A stretch of DNA of 64,000 nt from JAHDHW01 sp963793295 (GTDB lineage: Bacteria > Bacteroidota > Bacteroidia > Chitinophagales > Saprospiraceae): NCBI GenBank assembly GCA_963793295.1, contig CAWBZX010000028.1, positions 434,001 through 498,000 of the forward strand. The letters are read 5' to 3'. Made by a program: the position numbers and the translations under genes. Of this stretch, positions 18,034-27,063 are shown in pieces. Below the pieces are notes generated by a model, which was not told the DNA's origin, searched no databases, and worked only from the letters and a program-made list of their open reading frames with translations. How positions within the stretch are numbered: position 1 is the stretch's first letter; each line of letters opens with the position of its first letter.

Positions 18034-21000
18034 TTACTCCTTTATTATTTTTAAAACCTTATAGCTGTCACTTTTGGTCTCGGGAATATGTAAAAAATAA
18101 AGACCAACGTCATAATTTTTCATGTTTATCTCTTTTGGATTTTCCTGGGCTTCAATTTTTATAACATCCAATAATTGACCCATCGAATTGTATAAATACA
18201 AGCTTGAGCTTGAGTCCCTTACAAAGGAAGTCTTTATTTTAAGTATATTTGAAACTGGGTTAGGATAAGCCTTAATTGATTGATCTTCACTTACAAAAAA
18301 TACTTCTACCGGATCAGGATTGTCAATATTATCCTCTGAACAATATTCATCGTCACCTGGAAGTACCGTTATTACAACTTGATTTTCAGATTCGCTAATA
18401 AATGAATTGCACCCTTCTCTTCTGATACATCTTATAAAATAAGTAGTTGTGTAAAGAGGTCCTGGATTATAATTTTCAGTATTTGAATTGGGGATTCCAA
18501 ACCATGAAACTCCGGAAGTAGATTTTAACCACATATATTCAGCTATTCCAGAACCACCTGAGGGAGGAATGACCGTATGAAGTATTTCAGGTTCATCTCC
18601 AGAGCAAATAATCTGATTCGAACCGATAGTGCCTCCATAAGTATAATCATCACAAACAATATAAACTCCAGCATCGAGCGATAAGTCATGAGGCATTCCC
18701 TGAATCACCGTAAAAGACTCCGTGGTTGCAGTATAGGGATCAACATTACTGTCTAACTCGTCATCATTGCCCTGGTACTGAGGAGAGAAAGTGTAAGTAT
18801 CAGTATTAATACCATATTTTATATAATACTGTCCTGGTTCAACACATTCAAACAAGTACATGCCATTTCCTCCAGTCATTTCCCAATCAATCTGGATGTC
18901 ATCTATAGTGCTCTGAATACCATCAGGTCCTGTTGAATAAAGTTCAACATAAATATTTGCAACACCAGCTTCCCATGGTTCTTGGATTCCGTTTTCATTA
19001 CCATCCTGGAATAAGAAATTTCCAATTTTGGTTCCATCATCACCAGCAACTAAGATTGAATTATAAGCAGTACAACCATTTGAAATATCTGTAACAATAA
19101 GAGTGTAATTTCCAACTGCATTTACATCAATGGTTGAATTGGTCCCAATGGAATTTCCATTTGAATCCTGCCAATCATAATTCAATGTTCCGCTTCCTGA
19201 AGATCCTGTTCCATCCAGCGTTACAGTTGTTGATGTGCAAGTTATCAGTCCTGAAGTAGCCACAATTGCTGTTGGCTCCTGAATATCCTGAAGCACTTCG
19301 ACATGTGTTTCATCGGTACAACCATTTGCAATATCAGTGATTATCAAGGTATAAATTCCAGGTTCAGAAACGATGATATCTTCATTTATGCTGATCGAAT
19401 TACCACCAAACTGCCAATCGTATTCAATGGGTCCATTTCCACTTGAAGCGCTTCCTTGAATTGTAATGTTGAGATTTACACAAGTTAGGGTATCCTGAAT
19501 CTGGGCATCGGCGTACGGAGCAGTCAGATTATTTACAATAATTGTTATTAAAGAATCACAACCGTTAATATCGACATATGTGAAAGTTTCTTGCGTCCCT
19601 GCAAGAATTTGAATGCCGTTGTAATCATAAAAGCTTCCTTCACAAGCTTCAACTTCCAAAACTTCATCATGAATCTCCAAAGCTTCAACGATTATGTTAA
19701 CCGTAGAATCACAACCAAAACTATTGGTGTAGTTAAAACTTTCCTGCGTCCCTGCCGGGATTTGAATACCGTTGTAATCATAAAAGCTTCCTTCACAAGC
19801 TTCAACTTCCAAAACTTCATCATGAATCTCCAAAGCTTCAACGATTATGTTAACCGTAGAATCACAACCAAAACTATTGGTGTAGTTAAAACTTTCCTGC
19901 GTCCCTGCCGGGATTTGAATACCGTTGTAATCATAAAAGCTTCCTTCACAAGCTTCAACTTCCAAAACTTCATCATGAATCTCCAAAGCTTCAACGATTA
20001 TGTTAACCGTAGAATCACAACCAAAACTATTGGTGTAGTTAAAACTTTCCTGCGTCCCTGCCGGGATTTGAATACCGTTGTAATCATAAAAGCTTCCTTC
20101 ACAAGCTTCAACTTCTAATACTTCATCATGTATCTCCAATGCTACAACAATTACTGTAATCATTGAATCACAGCCATTGCTATCCGTGGAAGAGAAACTT
20201 TCCTGTGAACCGGCAAGGATTTGAATACCGTTGTAATCATAAAAGCTTCCTTCACAAGCTTCAACTTCCAGCACTTCATTGTTTACTTCAAATATAGCTA
20301 CGGTAAGGATTACAGTAGAATCGCAGCCATCTGTTCCAATTAGATTTATTTCATTGATCGAGCCTGCTTGAAAGAATTCACCATTATATTCCACCTGGCC
20401 ATTTGGGCAAGTAATTAAGGTTACGCTGTCAAGAGGAACAATATCAAAGTAAAAAATATTGGGCAAACCAAATCTACAATTCCTTCCTTCATTATCTGGG
20501 TCAAGGTGGATTGCATTTACTGTCAGTATCGGATTATTATCTTCTGGGTTGTATATAGCACTGATGTACTTTAGATTTCTAACCGAGACATAAATGTTTT
20601 CATCAGGGCCAAGTTGCAGCGCTCTAACAACATTTGTATTATTCACTTCAGAAGGGTCATCAATCTCAATATTTGTTAATATACCTGAATTCATATCATA
20701 CCTCGAAATAATATCTGTTCCACCGATAAACAGATAGTCTCCACTGAATGAAAACTCAATACCATATATCAAGGGATCATTTGGTTTAATCTCAAATTCA
20801 TTAGATACAATACCACTGGTATTATCAAAATCATAAACATCTATGGTACCGTTATTTCTGTTAACCAATGCCAGATTTTGACCATCGACCGTGGCTTTCA
20901 TATAGCCTACAGCATTTATTGCATTTCCTGAATGCACGTTACCAACATCACTAATTACAGGGGTAGTATTTAATCCAGAACAAGTGACTTCATAAGCATA

Positions 21001-21573
21001 AAAGCGGTTATTATTCCAACCATGTGCAATGATCCAGTAGCCAGAATTATCAGATTTTAAAATTCCAGTAACTTTTTCAGTAACTGGTGTCGCGAGCTGA
21101 ATGTTCAATTCACCACTTATTACATTTCCGAGTGGAGAAGATAAGCTGCCATTACCCGCCAAGGACATATCAATAGAAGTATAAGAAAGGCCATCACTAC
21201 CGCCTAATTCATCAGTAGTAAAAATATAGTAAATGTCCGGATCCATTAGATTAGGGACAATAATCGCAGATTGTGTAGAAGACCAGTGACCATTCAACGT
21301 TCCGTTGGCGCTAGGCATGGCTTGGTGCATACGATCCCAAACAGTAATACCATCGGTGTAAAACAACAATTCGCCATTATTATTGGAAATAGTGGCAACA
21401 CCTTCCTGAGTATTCAATTGTCCATCGGTCAATGCTGTTGGGGGAGAAGTATTGAAATCAAGTCCGGCTCTATCACCAAAATACCAGTTATTAGAAGCAT
21501 TTTGAATATCTTGACCTGAAAGTGGTAAAACGTAAAGAAATAATATTAAGAGGTGTAGAATAAATTTGCTCAT
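18034..21573 (-). CDS. Large T9SS-secreted protein with tandem repeats and SdrD-B-like domain
   Basis: A 1179-residue exported protein, probably surface-attached or released. Layout: signal peptide (MSKFILHLLILFLYVLPLSG); a beta-propeller-like N-terminal domain (about 25-370, WYFGDRAGLDFNT, LLFYTDGITVWD); repeats of 51 residues built around EVLEVEACEGSFYDYNGIQI and ending near GCDS (about 380-685); and two PKD/Ig-like domains (about 690-850). Then comes an SdrD B-like domain (IGNFLFQDGNENGIQEPWEA, about 852-960), another beta domain, and a T9SS type A tail (IKAYPNPVSNILKI ... YDVGLYFLHI). The tail directs secretion through the Por machinery. Adhesion is a plausible role but inferred. A short truncated secreted ORF lies just upstream on the same strand. 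Confidence 0.92.
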   Translation of the reverse strand: MSKFILHLLILFLYVLPLSGQDIQNASNNWYFGDRAGLDFNTSPPTALTDGQLNTQEGVATISNNNGELLFYTDGITVWDRMHQAMPSANGTLNGHWSSTQSAIIVPNLMDPDIYYIFTTDELGGSDGLSYTSIDMSLAGNGSLSSPLGNVISGELNIQLATPVTEKVTGILKSDNSGYWIIAHGWNNNRFYAYEVTCSGLNTTPVISDVGNVHSGNAINAVGYMKATVDGQNLALVNRNNGTIDVYDFDNTSGIVSNEFEIKPNDPLIYGIEFSFSGDYLFIGGTDIISRYDMNSGILTNIEIDDPSEVNNTNVVRALQLGPDENIYVSVRNLKYISAIYNPEDNNPILTVNAIHLDPDNEGRNCRFGLPNIFYFDIVPLDSVTLITCPNGQVEYNGEFFQAGSINEINLIGTDGCDSTVILTVAIFEVNNEVLEVEACEGSFYDYNGIQILAGSQESFSSTDSNGCDSMITVIVVALEIHDEVLEVEACEGSFYDYNGIQIPAGTQESFNYTNSFGCDSTVNIIVEALEIHDEVLEVEACEGSFYDYNGIQIPAGTQESFNYTNSFGCDSTVNIIVEALEIHDEVLEVEACEGSFYDYNGIQIPAGTQESFNYTNSFGCDSTVNIIVEALEIHDEVLEVEACEGSFYDYNGIQILAGTQETFTYVDINGCDSLITIIVNNLTAPYADAQIQDTLTCVNLNITIQGSASSGNGPIEYDWQFGGNSISINEDIIVSEPGIYTLIITDIANGCTDETHVEVLQDIQEPTAIVATSGLITCTSTTVTLDGTGSSGSGTLNYDWQDSNGNSIGTNSTIDVNAVGNYTLIVTDISNGCTAYNSILVAGDDGTKIGNFLFQDGNENGIQEPWEAGVANIYVELYSTGPDGIQSTIDDIQIDWEMTGGNGMYLFECVEPGQYYIKYGINTDTYTFSPQYQGNDDELDSNVDPYTATTESFTVIQGMPHDLSLDAGVYIVCDDYTYGGTIGSNQIICSGDEPEILHTVIPPSGGSGIAEYMWLKSTSGVSWFGIPNSNTENYNPGPLYTTTYFIRCIRREGCNSFISESENQVVITVLPGDDEYCSEDNIDNPDPVEVFFVSEDQSIKAYPNPVSNILKIKTSFVRDSSSSLYLYNSMGQLLDVIKIEAQENPKEINMKNYDVGLYFLHIPETKSDSYKVLKIIKE
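19525..20290 (-). repeat. 153-bp tandem repeats inside T9SS protein gene
   Basis: Five units of 51 codons. The central three are almost identical at DNA level: the same bases recur at exactly 153-bp spacing, for example the CCGTAGAATCACAACC stretch beginning at 19701, 19854 and 20007. The outer two units have diverged. Such identity indicates recent expansion by slippage or unequal recombination, and copy number may vary between strains or be collapsed in short-read assemblies. Confidence 0.93.
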
Positions 21574-21616
21574 ATAGTTTTAGTTTTAATGTCCAGCTAA
21601 ATGACTGATTTCTGTT

Positions 21617-21820
21617 TCATCTCTTTTTATAAGATTGATAATCTAAAGTTCTGCCGTTACCAGGGACTCTAGTAATAATTAAATTGTCGTCATTGATAAT
21701 TTTCATGCTTCTACTTTCGGCATTTTGTGGTCCGCCATAAAATTTTTGGAACTCGGATTGTGTGGTAATAAAAGATAAACAAAAAGAAAAGGTCAGAAGT
21801 AAAAAAAGTATTAAAGTCAT
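21617..21820 (-). pseudogene. Truncated secreted protein, N-terminal remnant
   Basis: A 67-codon ORF with a signal-peptide-like start (MTLILFLLLTFSFCLSFITT) followed by FQKFYGGPQNAESRSMKIIN. The latter resembles the first blade of Bacteroidota T9SS proteins that start with a YGG...S...I..DG.I pattern. It then ends in a basic tail (QSYKKR) and stop, 43 bp before the large T9SS gene. This suggests the remnant of a larger gene truncated by deletion, possibly recombination with its neighbour. A small functional peptide cannot be excluded. Confidence 0.45.
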
Positions 21821-22077
21821 AGCCTTCTGTGTTGTTTCCGTTTTGATCAGTAGAATTCAAATAAATATAACAAGATAATAGTAAAACGGAAAAGAAAAGA
21901 AAGTCAAAAGCCACACAAAAGTCAAAATAATGTATAAAATCGATATTTATATATTATGCTTTCCTTTTGAGCAGTATTCTTTTAAAAAAAATAAGTGCTA
22001 TTCTTATCTTGTGCACTTGAAATATAGCTTACAAGTTTTTTATAATATGATAGAAACTGGGTGAAATATATACAACA

Positions 22078-22983
22078 ATGGAAAAAATTAAAATTTTAGA
22101 TAGAATCAAAGAGCTTTATAGTAGTGGTGGAAATCTAATACAGTATTTGAAAAGTTTAAATGTAGATTCAAATAATTCCTTAGAAGATATATTGATCAGT
22201 TATGATTTTCAAGCGGGAGTTTATACAAAGAAAGCAATGAATGATCCTGATTTCAGAAATGAAATTTGCCAAAATCTGGCCTCAGTATTAGATGAATTAA
22301 CACCGTTTGATTCCATACTTGAAATTGGTGTTGGAGAAGCGACGACTTTAGGCAAATTGTTACTTTTTTTAAAAAATAATCCAGAAAGAATTTTCGGATT
22401 TGACCTGTCCTGGTCGAGAATTAAATACGCTAGGAAGTTTTTGAGTCAATTAAATTTAAAAGATCAAAGTAATATTCAATTAAGTACAGGAGATCTGTTT
22501 AATGCCCCTTTTGGGGATCATTCTATAGACATTGTTTATACCGCCCATTCATTAGAACCAAATGGCGGTAGTGAGGAAAAAGCTTTAAAGGAATTGTATA
22601 GAATTGCTAAAAAATATGTTGTTTTATTAGAACCTGCATATGAATTAGCTAGCAAAGAAGCGCAGGAAAGAATGAGAGATCATGGCTATGTAACTGATTT
22701 GTATGGAACTGCTCAGCGGCTTGGTTATGAAGTTTTGACTTATAGATTGTTTCAACCGATTTCAAATCCATTAAATCCAACGGGGTTGATGATTATTAAA
22801 AAAGAAGTTGAAAACAACAAGGAAAACAAGGCTGCTCTGGCCTGTCCAATTACAAAGAGCCCTTTAGATTTGATTGAAAATGCTTATTATTCAAAAACGG
22901 CATTATTAGCATATCCGATCATAAAAGATATTCCTTGTTTGTTGCCTCAAAACGCGATAATAGCTTCTCATTTTTTAGATTAG
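22078..22983 (+). CDS. SAM-dependent methyltransferase with Trm112-like C-terminal segment
   Basis: A class I methyltransferase of 301 residues. Motif I is ILEIGVGEATTLG (about 80-92), the following acidic loop is GFDLSWSRIKYARKFL, and the post-II region is IDIVYTAHSLEPNGG. The last 50 residues contain LACPITKSPLDL and AYPIIKDIPCLLP, matching the short Trm112-like domain (C-P-x-x-x-x-x-L ... YPI.DGIP.LL). That domain normally activates methyltransferases, but most of its zinc ligands are missing here. The gene is convergent with the nonulosonate operon (6 bp between ends), so a role in methylating a surface sugar is plausible. Substrate unknown. Confidence 0.85.
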   Translation: MEKIKILDRIKELYSSGGNLIQYLKSLNVDSNNSLEDILISYDFQAGVYTKKAMNDPDFRNEICQNLASVLDELTPFDSILEIGVGEATTLGKLLLFLKNNPERIFGFDLSWSRIKYARKFLSQLNLKDQSNIQLSTGDLFNAPFGDHSIDIVYTAHSLEPNGGSEEKALKELYRIAKKYVVLLEPAYELASKEAQERMRDHGYVTDLYGTAQRLGYEVLTYRLFQPISNPLNPTGLMIIKKEVENNKENKAALACPITKSPLDLIENAYYSKTALLAYPIIKDIPCLLPQNAIIASHFLD

Positions 22984-22988
22984 GCTGA

Positions 22989-23873
22989 TCAAAAAATATC
23001 CTCCAATTTTTTTCTTTCGAAAGCATCTATAAAGGAGCCATCTGTGCAATTGTATATGTTGGCACCCAATGTTTTTTGATAATCTTTTATAACAAAATAA
23101 CCTCTGAAGGTCAGCATAAATTTTTCAAGTATTTCATGCAATTTTCGGGTTCGAATGCCAACTTTATACATTGAATGCGAGGCTACTTTGTTTTTATCGT
23201 AGAAATGCTGATTTCTGAAAAGCGCTTCGTTGTGTTCATTCACAAAAATTCCGGGCAACCAGGAATGCTCCACACCAGTCAAATAAATTTGTTTGTAACC
23301 TAAATTTAAAGCGATCATCAAGCAAGGAATAATTACGTTGTGCGGGCGAGGCATTCCTAAATTCATTTTGAACAAGAGATGATTAAAAGATCGGAATCCT
23401 TCAATTGGAGTAGGGTTGTATGCTACAAATTTTATGTGAGGGATTTTTTTAATTCTATTTTTAAAAAAAGTAGAATTGGTACATTCTACCGGGACGAACA
23501 TTGTCATTTCCCAACTCGTTTTTGACTCCAGGTTATCAAAAAGTTGGTTTCTGAGATTGATGCTTTTCTCTCGGATATTATCTCTCCAAAATTCAGGCCC
23601 CACAAACAAATAATATTTTGGCTTTAACTTTTCGTAGTATTCAGAATTTGCGAAATAATTTACAGCCCATAAAGTCTCTGAACTCAATTGATGCTGATTG
23701 GTTTGAACTACCTTTTTCAAAGAAGGTCCATTGCCTAAAATAATCAACTTGTCACTGGATGTTTTCGGAAATCTAATACCAAACTTTGATCTAACTAAAA
23801 CCTTGAGAACTGTCGCAATAGATTGAAGGGTCTGTATTATTATTGATTGTAGTTGTTCAAGAAAGTTTCCCAT
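22989..23873 (-). CDS. GT42/Maf-like putative nonulosonate (sialic-acid-like) transferase
   Basis: A 294-residue protein with the sugar-nucleotide-binding signature KLIILGNGPSLKKV (about 43-56), shared by GT42 sialyltransferases and by the DUF115/Maf proteins that transfer pseudaminic or legionaminic acid. A second match is MIALNLGYKQIYLTGVEHSW, equivalent to the ALGYKEIYLSGIDFY segment of Campylobacter Cst proteins, and ASHSMY may carry the catalytic His. It is the last gene of an operon that encodes a nonulosonate synthase and a cytidylyltransferase, which strengthens the call. ATG 23873 is preferred; an in-frame TTG at 23885 overlaps the preceding stop codon. Acceptor and linkage are unknown. 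Confidence 0.65.
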   Translation of the reverse strand: MGNFLEQLQSIIIQTLQSIATVLKVLVRSKFGIRFPKTSSDKLIILGNGPSLKKVVQTNQHQLSSETLWAVNYFANSEYYEKLKPKYYLFVGPEFWRDNIREKSINLRNQLFDNLESKTSWEMTMFVPVECTNSTFFKNRIKKIPHIKFVAYNPTPIEGFRSFNHLLFKMNLGMPRPHNVIIPCLMIALNLGYKQIYLTGVEHSWLPGIFVNEHNEALFRNQHFYDKNKVASHSMYKVGIRTRKLHEILEKFMLTFRGYFVIKDYQKTLGANIYNCTDGSFIDAFERKKLEDIF

Positions 23874-23881
23874 GATACGAT

Positions 23882-24917
23882 TCAAGAAGTTTGATTGGAT
23901 AAATTCTTTTGACTGAGAATCTTTTTGCAGTTTTCGAGTATTAGTTGCGCACTATTTCCATGGATCAATCCCTTTGTGTTTAAATGCATTTCTAACAACT
24001 TTTTACGATTATGATAAAGGTATTCAATAGTATTATTCAACTTCGACAAATTGTCATCATTAATTAGACCTTCATAAATACAAACCTCATTTTCCTCTAA
24101 TTCTCTAATTAAAAACCTGCTGGAATCGTCCGTCAAAAGATTGAGTGTAGGCAATCCAGCATAGGCCGCTTCGTAAGTCGTGATGCCACCTGGTAAGATG
24201 GCAAGAATGCAGTTTTTTAGAATCTGCCACATACTCCGATTAGTCTTTGCAAGGATAATTTCATGACCGCTATCTTTTTTTATAACGTTAATTAAGTCGT
24301 TGTAAGAATGTTGATATCCTTCACCCAATAACACCCAGAAAGTCGCAGGAACGGTGGCAATTTTTTAGTGATTTTAAAAACCGCAAAGTCATATTTGCCG
24401 CATCACCGCCTCCCATAATAATGGCGATAGGGAATTGTTCTAAATCCAGATTGTCTTCGTAAATAGACGTTCTGATTTTTTTGCAGTCATCCTGGATAAT
24501 GGTATAATCCAGCGAAGCAAATAAATGCTGTGGCAAATCTTCTTTTTGAAAGTTGTGGTATTTTGTCCGATTGAAAAAAAGATCGACACGGCTCATCTGA
24601 TTGAAAATCGGAGAGATGCTCACCTTCAAATTAGCGCGGATATTAGCTCGTTCAAAAAAAGAATCCGAAGCCTCAATCATATCAAAAAAGCAAATGTCGT
24701 AATTTTCGCTGATGATGCAGGATTCTTCATCTTCAGCTATTTCATAATCAAACTTTACATCAGTCAAAAGTTTTTCAACCAGTGATTCTCCAATGACTTT
24801 AAATTTGAGCGTGATGCCGGGCTCATTTAATACTATTTGTGTAGCCAGAGAACGGCTTCTGATCAGATGCCCTAATCCCGTTTTTGTAGAAGCTTTGCAG
24901 AGGAATAGGATTTTCAT
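23882..24917 (-). pseudogene. SpsG/PseG-like UDP-sugar hydrolase or glycosyltransferase, frameshifted
   Basis: Two adjacent frames together make one GT-B-like protein of about 344 residues. The first begins MKILFLCKASTKTGLGHLIR, the SpsG/PseG start with its GxGHxxR motif, and continues to MGGGDAANMTLRFLKSLK. It then runs out of frame and stops at about 24321. The second resumes as IATVPATFWVLLGEGYQHSY and includes ILPGGITTYEAAYAGLPTLN, the conserved C-terminal nucleotide-binding region. The join lies in a run of six A (minus strand; T at 24361-24366), one base more than the intact frame needs. PseG removes UDP in pseudaminic-acid synthesis; SpsG acts in the related B. subtilis spsEFG pathway. 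Inactivation, phase variation and sequence error are all possible. Confidence 0.8.
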
Positions 24918-24951
24918 AGGGTTGGAAGAAGTTCAGGTTTGAAAATGATGA

Positions 24952-25969
24952 TTATGATTTTACGACTTCTTTTACGTGTTCAAGCGAAAATGGCTCGTAT
25001 TGTTTGATGTCTCTGATGAGTTTTTGACCGATAATTAAGTCAATTTGATCCGCATCCATCTTCCCTTCCGGACGAACAACAAGCACATCTTCGTCCTTCA
25101 GGATACGTTCCGGCTTTAATATTGTGTTTTGCATAAAGAGATCGCCGGGCTCTTTGGCGAGTATATCGTTCTGCATCGCTGATCTTTTCACTTGGAATAA
25201 TTAATGCCTTTTCAGCTTTCCGCAAATCAGAGACATACTCGGTTAAGCCATCTTCTTCCATAGCATAAGCATGATCAAATCCTTCCTGAGTTCGATCTGC
25301 CGTGAAATGTTTTTCAAACCAGGTTGCTCCTTTGGCCATTGCCATACAAGCCGCATGGCTTGTGCCTGTGTGATCAGAATACCCAACGGGGAAGCCAAAT
25401 TTATTAATTAAGGTTTCTACAAAACTGACATTGGCATTTTCAAGATGAGCAGGATAAACAGAAACACAATGCAGTAAAACAATATCATTAAAATTGATTT
25501 TGGCTAACTCGTTTAATGATTTTTCAATATCTGTCATCGAACTCATTCCTGTCGAAACAATCATTCGTTTTCCCCGTTCGGCAACCTGCTTCAAAAATCG
25601 AATATTGTTGAGGTCGCAGCTTGCCAGTTTAATATACGGCGGATCGAATTTTAATAATAAATCAAGGCCACGTTCGTCAAATACTGAAGCAGTAAAAGAG
25701 ATCTTTTTTTCTTTGCAATAAGCTGCAAGGGTATCATATTCTTCATCGGGTATCATTCCATCCTCCCGGATTTTAATAACTTTCTTGATGTCGTAATGCC
25801 CATATTCATAATCTCCGGGAAGATACAATCCCCAGGGATAAATAATTTGGAATTTAACCGAGTCAGCTTGCGCATTGGATGCAATATCAACCAATTCTTT
25901 GGCTTTACTCAATTGACCATTGTGATTGGTTCCTGCTTCAGCAATGATATGTATTTTACTGTCTGACAT
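24952..25969 (-). pseudogene. SpsE/NeuB-like nonulosonate synthase, frameshifted near the C-terminus
   Basis: Condenses phosphoenolpyruvate with a six-carbon amino sugar to make a nine-carbon nonulosonic acid (sialic, legionaminic or pseudaminic type). The barrel domain is intact: HIIAEAGTNHNG at the start, IVSTGMSSMTDIEKSL, and VGYSDHTGTSHAACMAMAKG followed by EKHFTADR. The C-terminal SAF (antifreeze-like) domain starts as RRSLYAKHNIKAGT but then leaves frame at about 25103-25107; in the next frame ILKDEDVLVVRPEGK completes it. One extra base explains this, restoring about 338 residues. The barrel alone would be made, with a wrong tail of 21 residues and no SAF domain, which in NeuB closes the partner's active site. 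Confidence 0.88.
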
Positions 25970-25992
25970 TTAATTTAATAAAGTTTTAAGCC

Positions 25993-27063
25993 TTAAATTT
26001 GTTCATTAACTAATTCCGCAAAATGTTTACAATTGCTAATTATTATTTCCCTGTTTTCCTTCCAAAGTCCTCCTTTCAAACCGGCTTTAATATTTTCAAG
26101 ATCTCCAATATGATCAATACGATGTTCAATTTCTTTCAAAACATCATCTTTTACTAAGTTAATATTCCATTTATCCATCCCGATGGTGTCCAGCATACTA
26201 ATTGCACGTTGATCGTAACTGATTTTTATGGTTGGAATATCGTATGCCAGGCATGGGATAAAGCTATGCAAACGAAACGTAAGGTTAAGCTTTGTGTTTT
26301 TTAAATATGTCAAATAAGTATAAACATCTTCCGTGTAGAGGTAATCTATTTCGCTAAAAGAAGCGGCAAAAGGTATATCTCTGTGATCGTGACACAGGAT
26401 TTTGATATTTTGATACCCTTTACTTCTGAGCAGCTCGATCATCTGATACATTTGATCGCGCAGTTCATATTGATAGGAAACAGGGACACTCATCAACGTT
26501 GGCGTGCGAATGGAAATCAAAACATCCGTTTGGTCTCGCTCAGAAATTGGGACCAGATGCTGCGGCATTTCATTGATAAAAAGGGTAGGGCAGCCTCCGA
26601 CGATATTTTTGCAACCCAAAGAATCAATATGCGCTTTGGTTGCTTTATCCCTTGACATCGAAATATCAGCGCGATTATTCAGCAAAGCAATATTTTGGTC
26701 GGTCATTACATCGGTGCGATCCACCAATTCTAGTTTCTCGTTGTAAACTTTTCCTCGTGAAACACTAAAAATCATCATTGGACGCTCTAATGCTTTCAAG
26801 GCTGTAGCGTTAACTTCAAGTTCACCATTTTCATAAAGGTTACCTCCTCCGACGATGATCCCGTGTCCAAAACGATTGACTTCATAAATCGTTTGTGAAC
26901 TTAAACCTGCTTTTTTGTGGCTTTCATATTTACCGGTCGCCGGCAATGAAATGACATTAAAATTTTCTTTGAACGCATTTCGGATAAAGTGATTGATGCC
27001 CAGATAAATCACATCATTTCCGATGTTGAATCCTTTGGGGCGAATGGAATATAAATTGATCAT
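25993..27063 (-). CDS. Polysaccharide pyruvyl transferase family protein
   Basis: A 356-residue GT-B-like enzyme of the pyruvyl transferase family (WcaK/CsaB type), which adds a ketal pyruvate from PEP to a surface sugar. Visible features are NIGNDVIYLGINHFIRN near the start (Rossmann loop), GHGIIVGGGNLYEN, and in the C-terminal half GGCPTLF, RLHSFIPCLAYDIPTIKISY, which has the conserved R-x-H. Its ATG overlaps the stop codon of the cytidylyltransferase by four bases, so the two are translationally coupled; the frameshifted synthase follows after 23 bp. In a nonulosonate operon the protein could modify the same glycan. Confidence 0.85.
   Translation of the reverse strand: MINLYSIRPKGFNIGNDVIYLGINHFIRNAFKENFNVISLPATGKYESHKKAGLSSQTIYEVNRFGHGIIVGGGNLYENGELEVNATALKALERPMMIFSVSRGKVYNEKLELVDRTDVMTDQNIALLNNRADISMSRDKATKAHIDSLGCKNIVGGCPTLFINEMPQHLVPISERDQTDVLISIRTPTLMSVPVSYQYELRDQMYQMIELLRSKGYQNIKILCHDHRDIPFAASFSEIDYLYTEDVYTYLTYLKNTKLNLTFRLHSFIPCLAYDIPTIKISYDQRAISMLDTIGMDKWNINLVKDDVLKEIEHRIDHIGDLENIKAGLKGGLWKENREIIISNCKHFAELVNEQI

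Noticed and set aside
19591..20118. Open frame of 175 codons on the plus strand across the repeats of the T9SS gene
   Set aside because: It is a periodic shadow of the 153-bp repeats, antisense to a well-supported coding frame, with no start signal or recognisable protein.
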